15,831 bases of DNA from NCBI GenBank assembly GCA_035443945.1, contig DAOMNQ010000063.1, forward strand, positions 1 through 15,831. The letters run 5' to 3'. Position 1 is the stretch's first letter; every line of letters begins with the position of its first letter. This DNA is from CAADGN01 sp035443945 (GTDB taxonomy: Bacteria; Planctomycetota; Phycisphaerae; Phycisphaerales; UBA1924). Position numbers and translations under genes: made by a program. Below, one piece after another: positions 1-5,903 of the stretch. Under the pieces are notes generated by a model. That model was not told the DNA's origin. It searched no databases and saw only the letters and a program-made list of their open reading frames with translations.

Positions 1-417
1 CGAGAGCGGCTCGCCCTCGATCTCCGTCCGCCCGCCGACGCCATTGGCCGCCAGGAAGTCCTCGACGCGCTCGACCTTGATGCCGACGCGCATCCCCCCT
101 CCGCCGCCGAGCAGCACCGCCGGGAAGAGGCCGCCCTCGTGGACGAGCCGGCTCGGCGCGCCCGGCTCCGGCCGAGCCACGAACCCGGTGGCTTCGAGCC
201 GCCCGCGCAGGCCGCCGGCGTCTGGGGCCTCGATGAAGTCGATCCAGTCGCGCAAGCGGGTGCCGGTCTGCGACCGCATCCGCTCGGCCAGCCCCCGGCC
301 AGCCGGACAGGCCGCCAGGAACGCCTCGACCAACTCGTCCACCACCGCCTGCGCCTGCGGCTGTGGCTCCCAGTGAAACGCCTGCTCGGACGCCACCCCG
401 CCAGTCTGCATCGCCAT
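1..417 (-). CDS. Hypothetical protein, 3' end missing (runs off the left edge)
   Basis: The minus strand is open without a stop from about 432 to base 1, giving at least 139 residues of ordinary composition, so this is the 5' part of a gene. I chose the ATG at 417 because a perfect GGAGGT (430-425) lies 7 nt upstream; an in-frame ATG at 432 has no usable spacing and another lies at 411. The protein begins MAMQTGGVASEQ. It contains an acidic and hydrophobic stretch (VVDELVEAFLAAC), then DWIDFIEAP, a Gly-rich turn (LLGGGGGMRVGIKVE) and VEDFLAANG. No signal peptide or membrane helix is seen and I do not recognise the family. The first bases of the gene and its leader lie inside a 60-bp direct repeat also found at the start of the ABC lipoprotein gene at 3329. 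It follows the ATPase gene on the same strand after about 97 nt, so co-transcription is possible. The function is unknown. Confidence 0.75.
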   Translation of the reverse strand, partial: MAMQTGGVASEQAFHWEPQPQAQAVVDELVEAFLAACPAGRGLAERMRSQTGTRLRDWIDFIEAPDAGGLRGRLEATGFVARPEPGAPSRLVHEGGLFPAVLLGGGGGMRVGIKVERVEDFLAANGVGGRTEIEGEPLS

Positions 418-462
418 CGCGCGGACCTCCATCTCCCCGGACTGGTCAATCCTTGGCAGGCC
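403..462 (-). repeat. 60-bp direct repeat, copy 1 (leader, SD and start of the partial gene)
   Basis: Bases 403-462 match 3315-3374 at 57 of 60 positions, with a constant offset of 2912; the core 409-462 matches at 52 of 54. Read on the minus strand, the repeat runs from GGCCTGCC through GGATTGACCAGTCC to GGGGAGATGGAG and the double ATG start. The mismatches sit at 408, 425 and 426. Two of them fall in the ribosome binding site, which is GGAGGT here and GGAGAG in copy 2. Identity ends sharply after base 462. Confidence 0.9.
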
Positions 463-514
463 GCGGGGCGGGGGGAAGACGAGGGTCGGACGACGCTGAA
501 GGGTCTTCATCATC

Positions 515-1597
515 CTACCGCGGCACGCTCGTCCCTGCTGGCTGGCGACCGGGAGCGTTCGAGCGTTCGTCCTGTGAGTCATGCAGGTAGAGCGCACCGT
601 GTGGTAGAATGGAGACAGCGACCTCGCCCGCGACACAACGCTCGATTTCCGTGGCTCGGGCATGGTCAAGCACGGCCTCGAGTGGCCAGGTGCCATGCAC
701 CGTCAGGCGGGCGATGACGTTCGCCCCGCACGGGATGAGTTCTTCGAGGCGAGCGCGCAGGCCGACGTCGTGTTGCGCTGACACCGGCGCCAGGACGACC
801 TCTTCCGCACGGATCGCGAGATGGGTGCAGCCGTTGCCCGATCCCGTAGCAAAGTGACGCGCCGATGGCGGCAGATCGCTCAGCGGAATGATGTTGCGGA
901 TGTTCAGGAAGCGAGCCACGGTCACGCTCCGGGGATGCCGGAAGACCGTGTCCCGCGGCCCGGACTCCACGATCCGCCCGTCGATCATGATCGCCACGTC
1001 GTTCGCGAGAAGACCCGCCTCGTGCAGGTCGTGGGTAACGAGGAAGACCGTCGTGCGCATCTGCTGGTGCATCTCCCGGAACGACCACAGCAGGTCGGAT
1101 GCCGTTGCCGCATCGAGGGAGGAGAACGGCTCGTCGAGAAAGAGTACTCTCGGCTGCACGATCATCGCCCGCGCGAGGGCGACTCGCTGCCGTTCTCCGC
1201 CGGAGAGCGTGCCGACGTGGCGACGATCCAGAATGTGCTCGATCCTGAGCATCGCGGCCAGTCGCTTCAGAGCGTCGGTCGCGGCCCGCCGGGCGGATCG
1301 CGAAGGCAGGCCGAAGACGATGTTGTCGCGCACGGAGAGGTGCGGGAAGAGCGCGAGATCCTGCGGGATGTAGGCGATGCGGCGCGCCTCGGGGGGAAGG
1401 TCCGTGATGTTCCGGCCGTCGAGCAGGACCTCGCCACGCCTCGGGCGCCGCGCCCCCATGACGGTTTCCAGCAGGAGCGTTTTGCCCGCCCCCGACGGAC
1501 CGAGAATGGCCAGGCATCCACCTTCGTGCACGTCCAGATTAACGTCGTGGAGGGTGAAACCGCCGTACGTCGCGCTGAGATGGCGGACCGTGATCAT
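515..1597 (-). CDS. ABC transporter ATP-binding protein, molybdate/tungstate type (ModC/WtpC-like)
   Basis: This 360-residue cytoplasmic ATPase should energise the importer encoded by the two genes upstream. The nucleotide-binding domain carries Walker A GPSGAGKT (33-40), Q-loop Gln79 in YIPQDLALFPHLSV, signature LSGGE (131-135), Walker B VLFLDE (151-156), D-loop SSLD and the H-loop His189. A C-terminal region (about 260-345) with LAIRAEEVVLAP, LRARLEELIPCGANVIARL and a final VAVSILPHGALYL strand resembles the TOBE domain of ModC-type ATPases. The start at 1597 overlaps the permease stop by 4 nt (ATGA), indicating translational coupling. The reading frame is open further upstream, but that part lies inside the permease gene. 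The family is certain. The substrate (molybdate, tungstate or a related oxyanion) is inferred from the subunit types, so no symbol is given. Confidence 0.93.
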   Translation of the reverse strand: MITVRHLSATYGGFTLHDVNLDVHEGGCLAILGPSGAGKTLLLETVMGARRPRRGEVLLDGRNITDLPPEARRIAYIPQDLALFPHLSVRDNIVFGLPSRSARRAATDALKRLAAMLRIEHILDRRHVGTLSGGERQRVALARAMIVQPRVLFLDEPFSSLDAATASDLLWSFREMHQQMRTTVFLVTHDLHEAGLLANDVAIMIDGRIVESGPRDTVFRHPRSVTVARFLNIRNIIPLSDLPPSARHFATGSGNGCTHLAIRAEEVVLAPVSAQHDVGLRARLEELIPCGANVIARLTVHGTWPLEAVLDHARATEIERCVAGEVAVSILPHGALYLHDSQDERSNAPGRQPAGTSVPR

Positions 1598-2376
1598 GCC
1601 GGCCGCCCTCTTGCGAGCGTCCGAACGCTGAGCAGGACGAGCAGGGCGATGGCCGTCAGCACCATGACGAGCGCGACGGCCGCCTCGATGCGCACGGCGG
1701 ACCAGTTGAGCACGATGGAGACCGGGATCGTGTCCGTCTTCCCTTTCACGCTCCCCGCAATTGTCACGGTTGCGCCGTAGTCGCCGATCGCGCGGCCCCA
1801 CCCTAGCACCATCGCAGCGATCAGCCCCGGCCTCGCCAGCGGCAGCGTGACCCGCCACATCGCCGCCCAAGGCCCACATCCGAGATACCTCGCCACCTGT
1901 TCCAGCCGCGGGCTGATCTCCTCGAACGTGGCCTTGAGCACTCGGATCTCGAGCGCGAGCGCGATGATGAACTGCGCCAGGATGATCCCCGGCACCTCAA
2001 ACACGAACCGGACCAGGTGCTCCTGAACCCAACTGCCCGGAGCCGAGCGGAACATGAGCAGCAGCGTGATCCCGATGGCGATCGGCGAGATGATAATCGG
2101 AACGTCCAGCAGGGCATCGACCAGCATTCTGCCGGGGAAGCGGTACCGGGCGAGCGCATAGGCGGCGGGAACGGCGAACACCATCGCCAGCCCCGCGGCG
2201 ACCGTGGCGCAGAAGAGGCTCAGGCGGATGGCGTGCCGGATGTCCGGCTGGATAAGGGCGGTCAGCGGCTCGCGCACGCCGGCGTACCCGACCTGGGCCG
2301 CGAGCATCACCAGCACGAGCGAGAACGCTCCGCCGAGGCCGCCCACCAGGCACAGTCCGAAGAGCCTCCGGCTCAT
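1594..2376 (-). CDS. ABC transporter permease, molybdate/tungstate type (ModB/WtpB-like)
   Basis: This 260-residue inner-membrane permease has about six hydrophobic segments: LFGLCLVGGLGGAFSLVLVM near the N-terminus, then LSLFCATVAAGLAMVFAVPAA, VPIIISPIAIGITLLLMF, VPGIILAQFIIALALEI, a segment around LIAAMVLGWG, and ALVMVLTAIALLVLLSV at the C-terminus. The cytoplasmic coupling (EAA-type) loop reads YLGCGPWAAMWRVTLPLARPG. It is followed by GRAIGDYGATVTIAG and KTDTIPVSI, the arrangement typical of ModB/CysT/WtpB permeases. I chose the ATG at 2376 because AGCGAGGT lies 4 nt upstream. A longer frame to 2484 would overlap the lipoprotein gene by about 90 nt without need. The gene lies 14 nt after the lipoprotein gene and overlaps the ATPase gene by 4 nt, so all three form one operon. 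Confidence 0.93.
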   Translation of the reverse strand: MSRRLFGLCLVGGLGGAFSLVLVMLAAQVGYAGVREPLTALIQPDIRHAIRLSLFCATVAAGLAMVFAVPAAYALARYRFPGRMLVDALLDVPIIISPIAIGITLLLMFRSAPGSWVQEHLVRFVFEVPGIILAQFIIALALEIRVLKATFEEISPRLEQVARYLGCGPWAAMWRVTLPLARPGLIAAMVLGWGRAIGDYGATVTIAGSVKGKTDTIPVSIVLNWSAVRIEAAVALVMVLTAIALLVLLSVRTLARGRPA

Positions 2377-2390
2377 GCACACCTCGCTGC

Positions 2391-3329
2391 CTACCAGCCC
2401 TCCGGCAGTGGCCACTCGCCACCGACCGGCGTATCGGGTAGGGCGTATCGCCGCGCCGCTTCCACCGATGTCAGATAGTTCCACTTCCCGTAGATCGCCT
2501 GCCCTTCCGGCGACGTCAGAAAGTCGAGAAACGCCCTCGCCAGATCGGCGTCCTTTGTGCCGGTTCCGATCGCGGCCGGGAGGAACCCGATGCGAGGAAC
2601 GCGTTCATTCGCAAGGAAGATCGTCCTGATCTTCGTCGGCTCCCAGTGCTCGAAGACCTCCCAGCCGATCACGGCATCGACCTGCCCCAGCGCGACGACC
2701 TGCGCGGTCTTGGCGCACGACTCCGTGTGGTTCACGATGTTCGGGCGCACGGCCGAAGCCAGCCCCGCACGCTCCAGCACCTCGACCGCGTACAGCCCGA
2801 CGCACACCGTGTCCGGGCGGGCGATCGCCACCCGCACGCCCGGCTTGGCAAGGTCTTCGAGCGAGTGGATGCCCTTCGGGTTGTCCCTCGGCACGTTGAT
2901 TGCCGGCACCATGTACGCGATGATCGTTTCGCTCGCCGGATCGACCAGACCCTCGCGCTTGGCGAGTTCGATGTAGTCCGACGAGCCGGGGAAGTACACA
3001 TCCCCCCGATCAGAGAGTTTCATGCGAGCCAGCATCTCGCCGGAACCGCCGAAGTGCGCCTCGACCTTCGCCCCGGTCAGTTCCTGAAACCGCTGCACCG
3101 CCAGTTCCGTCGGTGGCTGCGACGCAGAGCCGACGAACACAACGAGCCTGCGACCCCCATACGGCTGCGAGGTCCGCTCCACGTTGCTTGGCGATGGATC
3201 GCGACAACCAGACAGGAGCGCTGTCAGCCCCACCACGAGCCACATGAGTGCCCCTCTGGCGCTGACTACCCGCACGTTCCGAGGCCGCGGCTCCCTGTCG
3301 GTCAGCGGCTGCGGAGTCTCCATCGCCAT
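2391..3329 (-). CDS. ABC transporter substrate-binding lipoprotein, ModA-like
   Basis: This 312-residue protein has a hydrophobic signal (MWLVVGLTALL) and lipobox LLSGC with Cys42, so it should be lipid-anchored at the cell envelope. The mature part is a ModA-type (SBP_bac_11) periplasmic binding fold: LVVFVGSASQPPTELAVQRF, then AHFGGSGEMLARMK, DVYFPGSSDYIELAKREGLV, and a C-terminal lobe with VVALGQVDAVIGWEVFEHW and AFLDFLTSPEGQAIYGKW. It captures the oxyanion for the permease and ATPase downstream. I prefer the ATG at 3329, about 7 nt after GGAGAG. The ATG at 3344 is in frame but its purine run abuts the codon, and 3245 would leave a signal peptide with no positive charge. The start region lies in the 60-bp direct repeat shared with the gene at 417. 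The frame stays open to about 3656, which overlaps the divergent DUF1080 gene and is not credible. Confidence 0.88.
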   Translation of the reverse strand: MAMETPQPLTDREPRPRNVRVVSARGALMWLVVGLTALLSGCRDPSPSNVERTSQPYGGRRLVVFVGSASQPPTELAVQRFQELTGAKVEAHFGGSGEMLARMKLSDRGDVYFPGSSDYIELAKREGLVDPASETIIAYMVPAINVPRDNPKGIHSLEDLAKPGVRVAIARPDTVCVGLYAVEVLERAGLASAVRPNIVNHTESCAKTAQVVALGQVDAVIGWEVFEHWEPTKIRTIFLANERVPRIGFLPAAIGTGTKDADLARAFLDFLTSPEGQAIYGKWNYLTSVEAARRYALPDTPVGGEWPLPEGW

Positions 3330-3374
3330 CGCGCGGCTCTCCATCTCCCCGGACTGGTCAATCCTTGGCAGGCC
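3315..3374 (-). repeat. 60-bp direct repeat, copy 2 (leader, SD and start of the ABC lipoprotein gene)
   Basis: This is the partner of 403-462, in the same orientation, with 57 of 60 bases identical. It contains the start of the ABC lipoprotein gene (ATGs at 3344, 3329 and 3323) and about 30 bp of its upstream region. The two copies mark the ends of a 2912-bp unit that holds the complete three-gene importer operon. Each copy contains the imperfect 14-bp palindrome GGACTGGTCAATCC (439-452 and 3351-3364). Confidence 0.9.
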
Positions 3375-3408
3375 AATCGAGCGCGGGAAGTCGGCGGCAG
3401 GATTCTGG

Positions 3409-3414
3409 TATCTT
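3409..3414 (+). promoter_or_regulatory. Candidate -10 element (TATCTT) of the DUF1080 gene, leaderless arrangement
   Basis: TATCTT lies 6 nt before the ATG at 3421, so transcription would be expected to start at or next to the A of the start codon. No convincing Shine-Dalgarno sequence precedes the gene, and I see no good -35 box 16-18 nt upstream. The call is a pattern inference. Confidence 0.4.
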
Positions 3415-3420
3415 CGAGCA

Positions 3421-4113
3421 ATGACACAACACGCCCTCCTGATCGCCGTGTGCTGCGGGATGACCACACTCACCGCCTGCTCGACCGCCCCGTCCGGCTC
3501 GCGGGACGGGCAGGCCGCCCAGCGCACGGCCGCGTTTCTCTTCGACGGCTCCTCTACCGACGCCTGGGTCATGGCCCGCGACGGCTCGCCCTGCCGGTGG
3601 GAGATCGACGCCGAGGGGGCGATGGTGGTGAACGTGGGGGCCGGCTCGATCCGCACGCGCGAGGCCTACTCCGACTTCCTGCTGCACCTCGAGTTCGCCG
3701 TGCCGAACAACCCGCCGGAGTTCACGGGGCAGGCCCGGGGCAACAGCGGCGTGTATCTCCAGGGGCGCTACGAGGTGCAGATTCACGACTCGCACGGCCT
3801 GCCCCCCGCGGACAACCTGTGCGGCGCGATCTATTCCAAGGCCGCCCCGCTGGTGAACGCCGCCCGCCCGGCCGAGGAGTGGCAGACCTACCTCATCGAC
3901 TTCACCTCCCCGCGCTGGTCCGCCGACGGCACGAAACTCGCCAACGCCCGCATCTCGGTCCACCACAACGGCATCCTCATCCACGACGACTTCGAGATCG
4001 TCGGCACCACCGGCGGCGGCGCGCCCGAAGCCCCGACCCCCGGCCCCATCCTCCTCCAGGACCACGGCGACAGTCGCGTCCGCTTCCGCAACATCTGGAT
4101 CGTCCCCCGGTGA
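3421..4113 (+). CDS. DUF1080 (3-keto-disaccharide hydrolase-type) lipoprotein
   Basis: This 230-residue protein has an N-terminal hydrophobic segment and lipobox LTAC with Cys20, suggesting a lipid-anchored exported protein. The rest is one DUF1080 jelly-roll domain (PF06439). Recognisable elements are AAFLFDGSSTDAWV, DAEGAMVVNVGAGSIRT, YSDFLLHLEFAVP, GNSGVYLQGRYEVQI, NLCGAIYSKAAP, EWQTYLIDFTSP, NARISVHHNGILIHDD and the closing PILLQDHGDSRVRFRNIWI. Members of this family are numerous in planctomycetes and include enzymes acting on 3-keto-glycosides; the substrate here cannot be read from sequence. The length is typical of a single-domain member. It is transcribed away from the ABC importer, and the two genes share a short intergenic region that includes part of repeat copy 2. 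The ATG follows a -10-like TATCTT at leaderless spacing. Confidence 0.9.
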   Translation: MTQHALLIAVCCGMTTLTACSTAPSGSRDGQAAQRTAAFLFDGSSTDAWVMARDGSPCRWEIDAEGAMVVNVGAGSIRTREAYSDFLLHLEFAVPNNPPEFTGQARGNSGVYLQGRYEVQIHDSHGLPPADNLCGAIYSKAAPLVNAARPAEEWQTYLIDFTSPRWSADGTKLANARISVHHNGILIHDDFEIVGTTGGGAPEAPTPGPILLQDHGDSRVRFRNIWIVPR

Positions 4114-4164
4114 GGCCCCCGCTGCCCCTGCCGCGACAACCCTTGGCCGGGCAGCCCCGGGCAG

Positions 4165-4170
4165 TAGAAT
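4165..4170 (+). promoter_or_regulatory. Candidate promoter: TTGGCC, 16 nt, TAGAAT, leaderless
   Basis: TAGAAT at 4165-4170 is preceded at 16-nt spacing by TTGGCC (4143-4148), which shares four positions with the sigma-70 -35 consensus. The ATG at 4177 follows after only 6 nt, so the predicted transcript begins at the start codon. Confidence 0.45.
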
Positions 4171-4176
4171 GCCCCC

Positions 4177-4413
4177 ATGTTGTGGGGGTTCCGGGGCCAC
4201 GACCGCCTGCTCACCCGAGCCGAGATCGCCCGGCGCGAGCACGAGCGCTGGCTGAACCGCGCCATTGCGTCCGGGGCGCGGTACCCCCGGATCCCCACGC
4301 GGCTCGTCCGTCGCGGCGGGTTCTCGGGGCTGATGGCTCGCCCGGGCGGGCCTGAGCGTGCCGCACAGTGGTGGCAGGCTGCCCTCGCGCGGGTCGATGA
4401 TCTGGACGGATAA
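4177..4413 (+). CDS. Small Arg/Trp-rich hypothetical protein
   Basis: This 78-residue protein is rich in Arg and Trp (MLWGFRGHDRLL, then REHERWLNRAIASG, RYPRIPTRLVRRGGF, AAQWWQAALARVDD). It has no signal peptide or membrane helix. I do not recognise it. The reasons for treating it as a real gene are the well-formed promoter directly upstream at leaderless spacing, its clean fit in the gap between two same-strand genes, and an amphipathic, protein-like sequence. The basic N-terminal two thirds and acidic last residues could fit a nucleic-acid or ribosome-associated role, but that is only a guess. It may be transcribed together with the membrane protein gene that starts 63 nt downstream. Confidence 0.6.
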   Translation: MLWGFRGHDRLLTRAEIARREHERWLNRAIASGARYPRIPTRLVRRGGFSGLMARPGGPERAAQWWQAALARVDDLDG

Positions 4414-4476
4414 AGGCCCGGCGCGCGGGTCGCCGATGGTCTAGGGTCGCGGCAGGAGCCGCACACGGGAGGGGCG

Positions 4477-5352
4477 ATGTCGGAGTCCAACGTGCCGAAG
4501 GCCCAGACCGGGACACCAGCGCCGACTGCCACGCGCACGACGCTCGCGCGCCGCTGGCTGATCCGCGTCGTCCTCATCACCGTCGCCCTCTGGGCCTTCG
4601 GCGCGTGGGGCCTGTACGACGCGCTCGTCGCCTACCCCAAGCGCGGCGCGGCCTTCGCCGAACTCATGCAACTCGAGTACCTGCGCGCCGCCAACGATCG
4701 CGGCGTGCTGGGACAGGCGAGCATCGAGGACCCGGCCGCCGAACTCGAACGCCTCCGTGCCAAGGACGTCACCCAGCGGTCCGCCGTCGAGCAGCAGCGG
4801 CTGCTCTGGCTCGAAGCCCTCGCCACGCCCGGCCTGAACATGCTCGACCCAGAGCACACGCGCATCGAGAATCCCGGCGCGACGCTCGCCCGCCTCCAGA
4901 GCGAGTGGGCGCAGCGGCCCGCGCCGAAGCCCCTGAGTTGGTTCGACCTTCCCAGCCAGTGGCTCATCCTCGCCGTCTGCTGGGGCTTCGGCACGTGGAT
5001 GCTGATCCTCTTCGGCATGGTCGCCTCGAAGCGGTACACCTGGAACCCGGAGGTCCAGCGGCTGACGCTCCCCGGCGGCGCGACGCTCGTGCCCGCCGAC
5101 CTCGACGACGTGGACAAGCGGAAGTGGCACAAGTTCATCGTCTTCCTGAAGATCAAGCCGGGGCACGCGACGCTGGGCGGGCGCGAACTGCGCCTGGACC
5201 TCTTCCGCTACGACCACCTCGAATCGTGGGTGCTGGAGATGGAGAAAACCGCCTTCCCCGACCGCCAAGAAGAGGATGAGAAAGCGGCCGAGGACAGCAC
5301 GCCCGAGCGGGGCGATGGGCCGCGGACGGAGCCGGATGGCGCAGGGGCTTGA
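4477..5352 (+). CDS. Two-helix membrane protein with PH-like C-terminal domain
   Basis: This 291-residue protein has two membrane segments: about 28-50 (LIRVVLITVALWAFGAWGLY) and about 163-185 (WLILAVCWGFGTWMLILFGM). Between them lies a charged, probably helical region (residues 55-150, with AAELERLRAKD and AVEQQRLLWLEAL). After the second helix comes RYTWNPEVQRLTLPGG, DLDDVDKRKWHKFIVF and LRLDLFRYDHLESWVLEME, a beta-rich pattern resembling bacterial PH-type domains. The last 30 residues are acidic and disordered. The start at 4477 has a strong GGGAGGGG about 3 nt upstream, with a possible -10 TAGGGT at 4442-4447. The gene overlaps the following DUF456 gene by 17 nt, so the pair is probably translated together. 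I do not recognise the family and cannot name a function beyond membrane association. Confidence 0.82.
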   Translation: MSESNVPKAQTGTPAPTATRTTLARRWLIRVVLITVALWAFGAWGLYDALVAYPKRGAAFAELMQLEYLRAANDRGVLGQASIEDPAAELERLRAKDVTQRSAVEQQRLLWLEALATPGLNMLDPEHTRIENPGATLARLQSEWAQRPAPKPLSWFDLPSQWLILAVCWGFGTWMLILFGMVASKRYTWNPEVQRLTLPGGATLVPADLDDVDKRKWHKFIVFLKIKPGHATLGGRELRLDLFRYDHLESWVLEMEKTAFPDRQEEDEKAAEDSTPERGDGPRTEPDGAGA

Positions 5353-5860
5353 TCTTGTCGCGGTGGGGATCGTGGCGCTCGCGTCGGTGGTCGGCGTCGT
5401 GCTTACCCTGCTGACGCTCCCCGGCACATGGTTCATTATTCTGGTCGCGCTGCTCTGCCAGTGGTGGCGCGAAGGCCTCTTCGAGTGGTGGACGATCGCA
5501 CTGTGTGCTGTGCTCGCACTCGTCGGCGAGATTGTCGAGTTCGCCTGGTCCGCCCGCGGCGCGAGGCGCACCGGCGGCACGCGGCCGGGCATGATCGGGT
5601 CCATCGTCGGGGGCATCATCGGCGCGGTGCTGGGCACGTTTCTGATCCCCGTGCCGCTCGTGGGCACGCTGGCCGGGGCGGCCATCGGGGCCGGCCTCGG
5701 CGCGGTCGCGGGCGAGCGGGGGATGTCGCAGCGGACGTGGCGCGAGTCGGCGGCTGTGGGGCGTGGGGCCGCGGTCGGGCGGCTGACCGCCGTCGCCATC
5801 AAGACCGTCATCGCCGGAGTCATCGGGCTGGCGCTGACCACGGGCGCACTGCTCGCCTGA
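5336..5860 (+). CDS. DUF456 family membrane protein
   Basis: This 174-residue, highly hydrophobic protein matches the DUF456 layout. An N-terminal hairpin reads GIVALASVVGVVLTLLTLPG then WFIILVALLCQWW, followed by TIALCAVLALVGEIVEFAW. A basic loop (SARGARRTGGTRPG) leads to a glycine-zipper pair GSIVGGIIGAVLGTFLIPVP and LAGAAIGAGLGAVAGE. A last helix is formed by AVAIKTVIAGVIGLALTTGAL. The molecular role of DUF456 is not established. I chose the ATG at 5336 because ACGGAG lies about 5 nt upstream and the length then fits the family. Upstream in-frame ATGs at 5276 and 5315 would add a basic, non-homologous leader inside the preceding gene. The 17-nt overlap with the preceding gene suggests coupled translation and perhaps a joint membrane function. 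Confidence 0.87.
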   Translation: MAQGLDLVAVGIVALASVVGVVLTLLTLPGTWFIILVALLCQWWREGLFEWWTIALCAVLALVGEIVEFAWSARGARRTGGTRPGMIGSIVGGIIGAVLGTFLIPVPLVGTLAGAAIGAGLGAVAGERGMSQRTWRESAAVGRGAAVGRLTAVAIKTVIAGVIGLALTTGALLA

Positions 5861-5903
5861 TCGCCGGTATGCTCACCACGACCGACCCGCGACGGAGCGC
5901 AGC

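Noticed and set aside
2646..4355. A 569-residue plus-strand frame across the ABC lipoprotein and DUF1080 genes
   Set aside because: It is an Arg/Pro/His-rich shadow frame that overlaps two recognisable genes in other frames.
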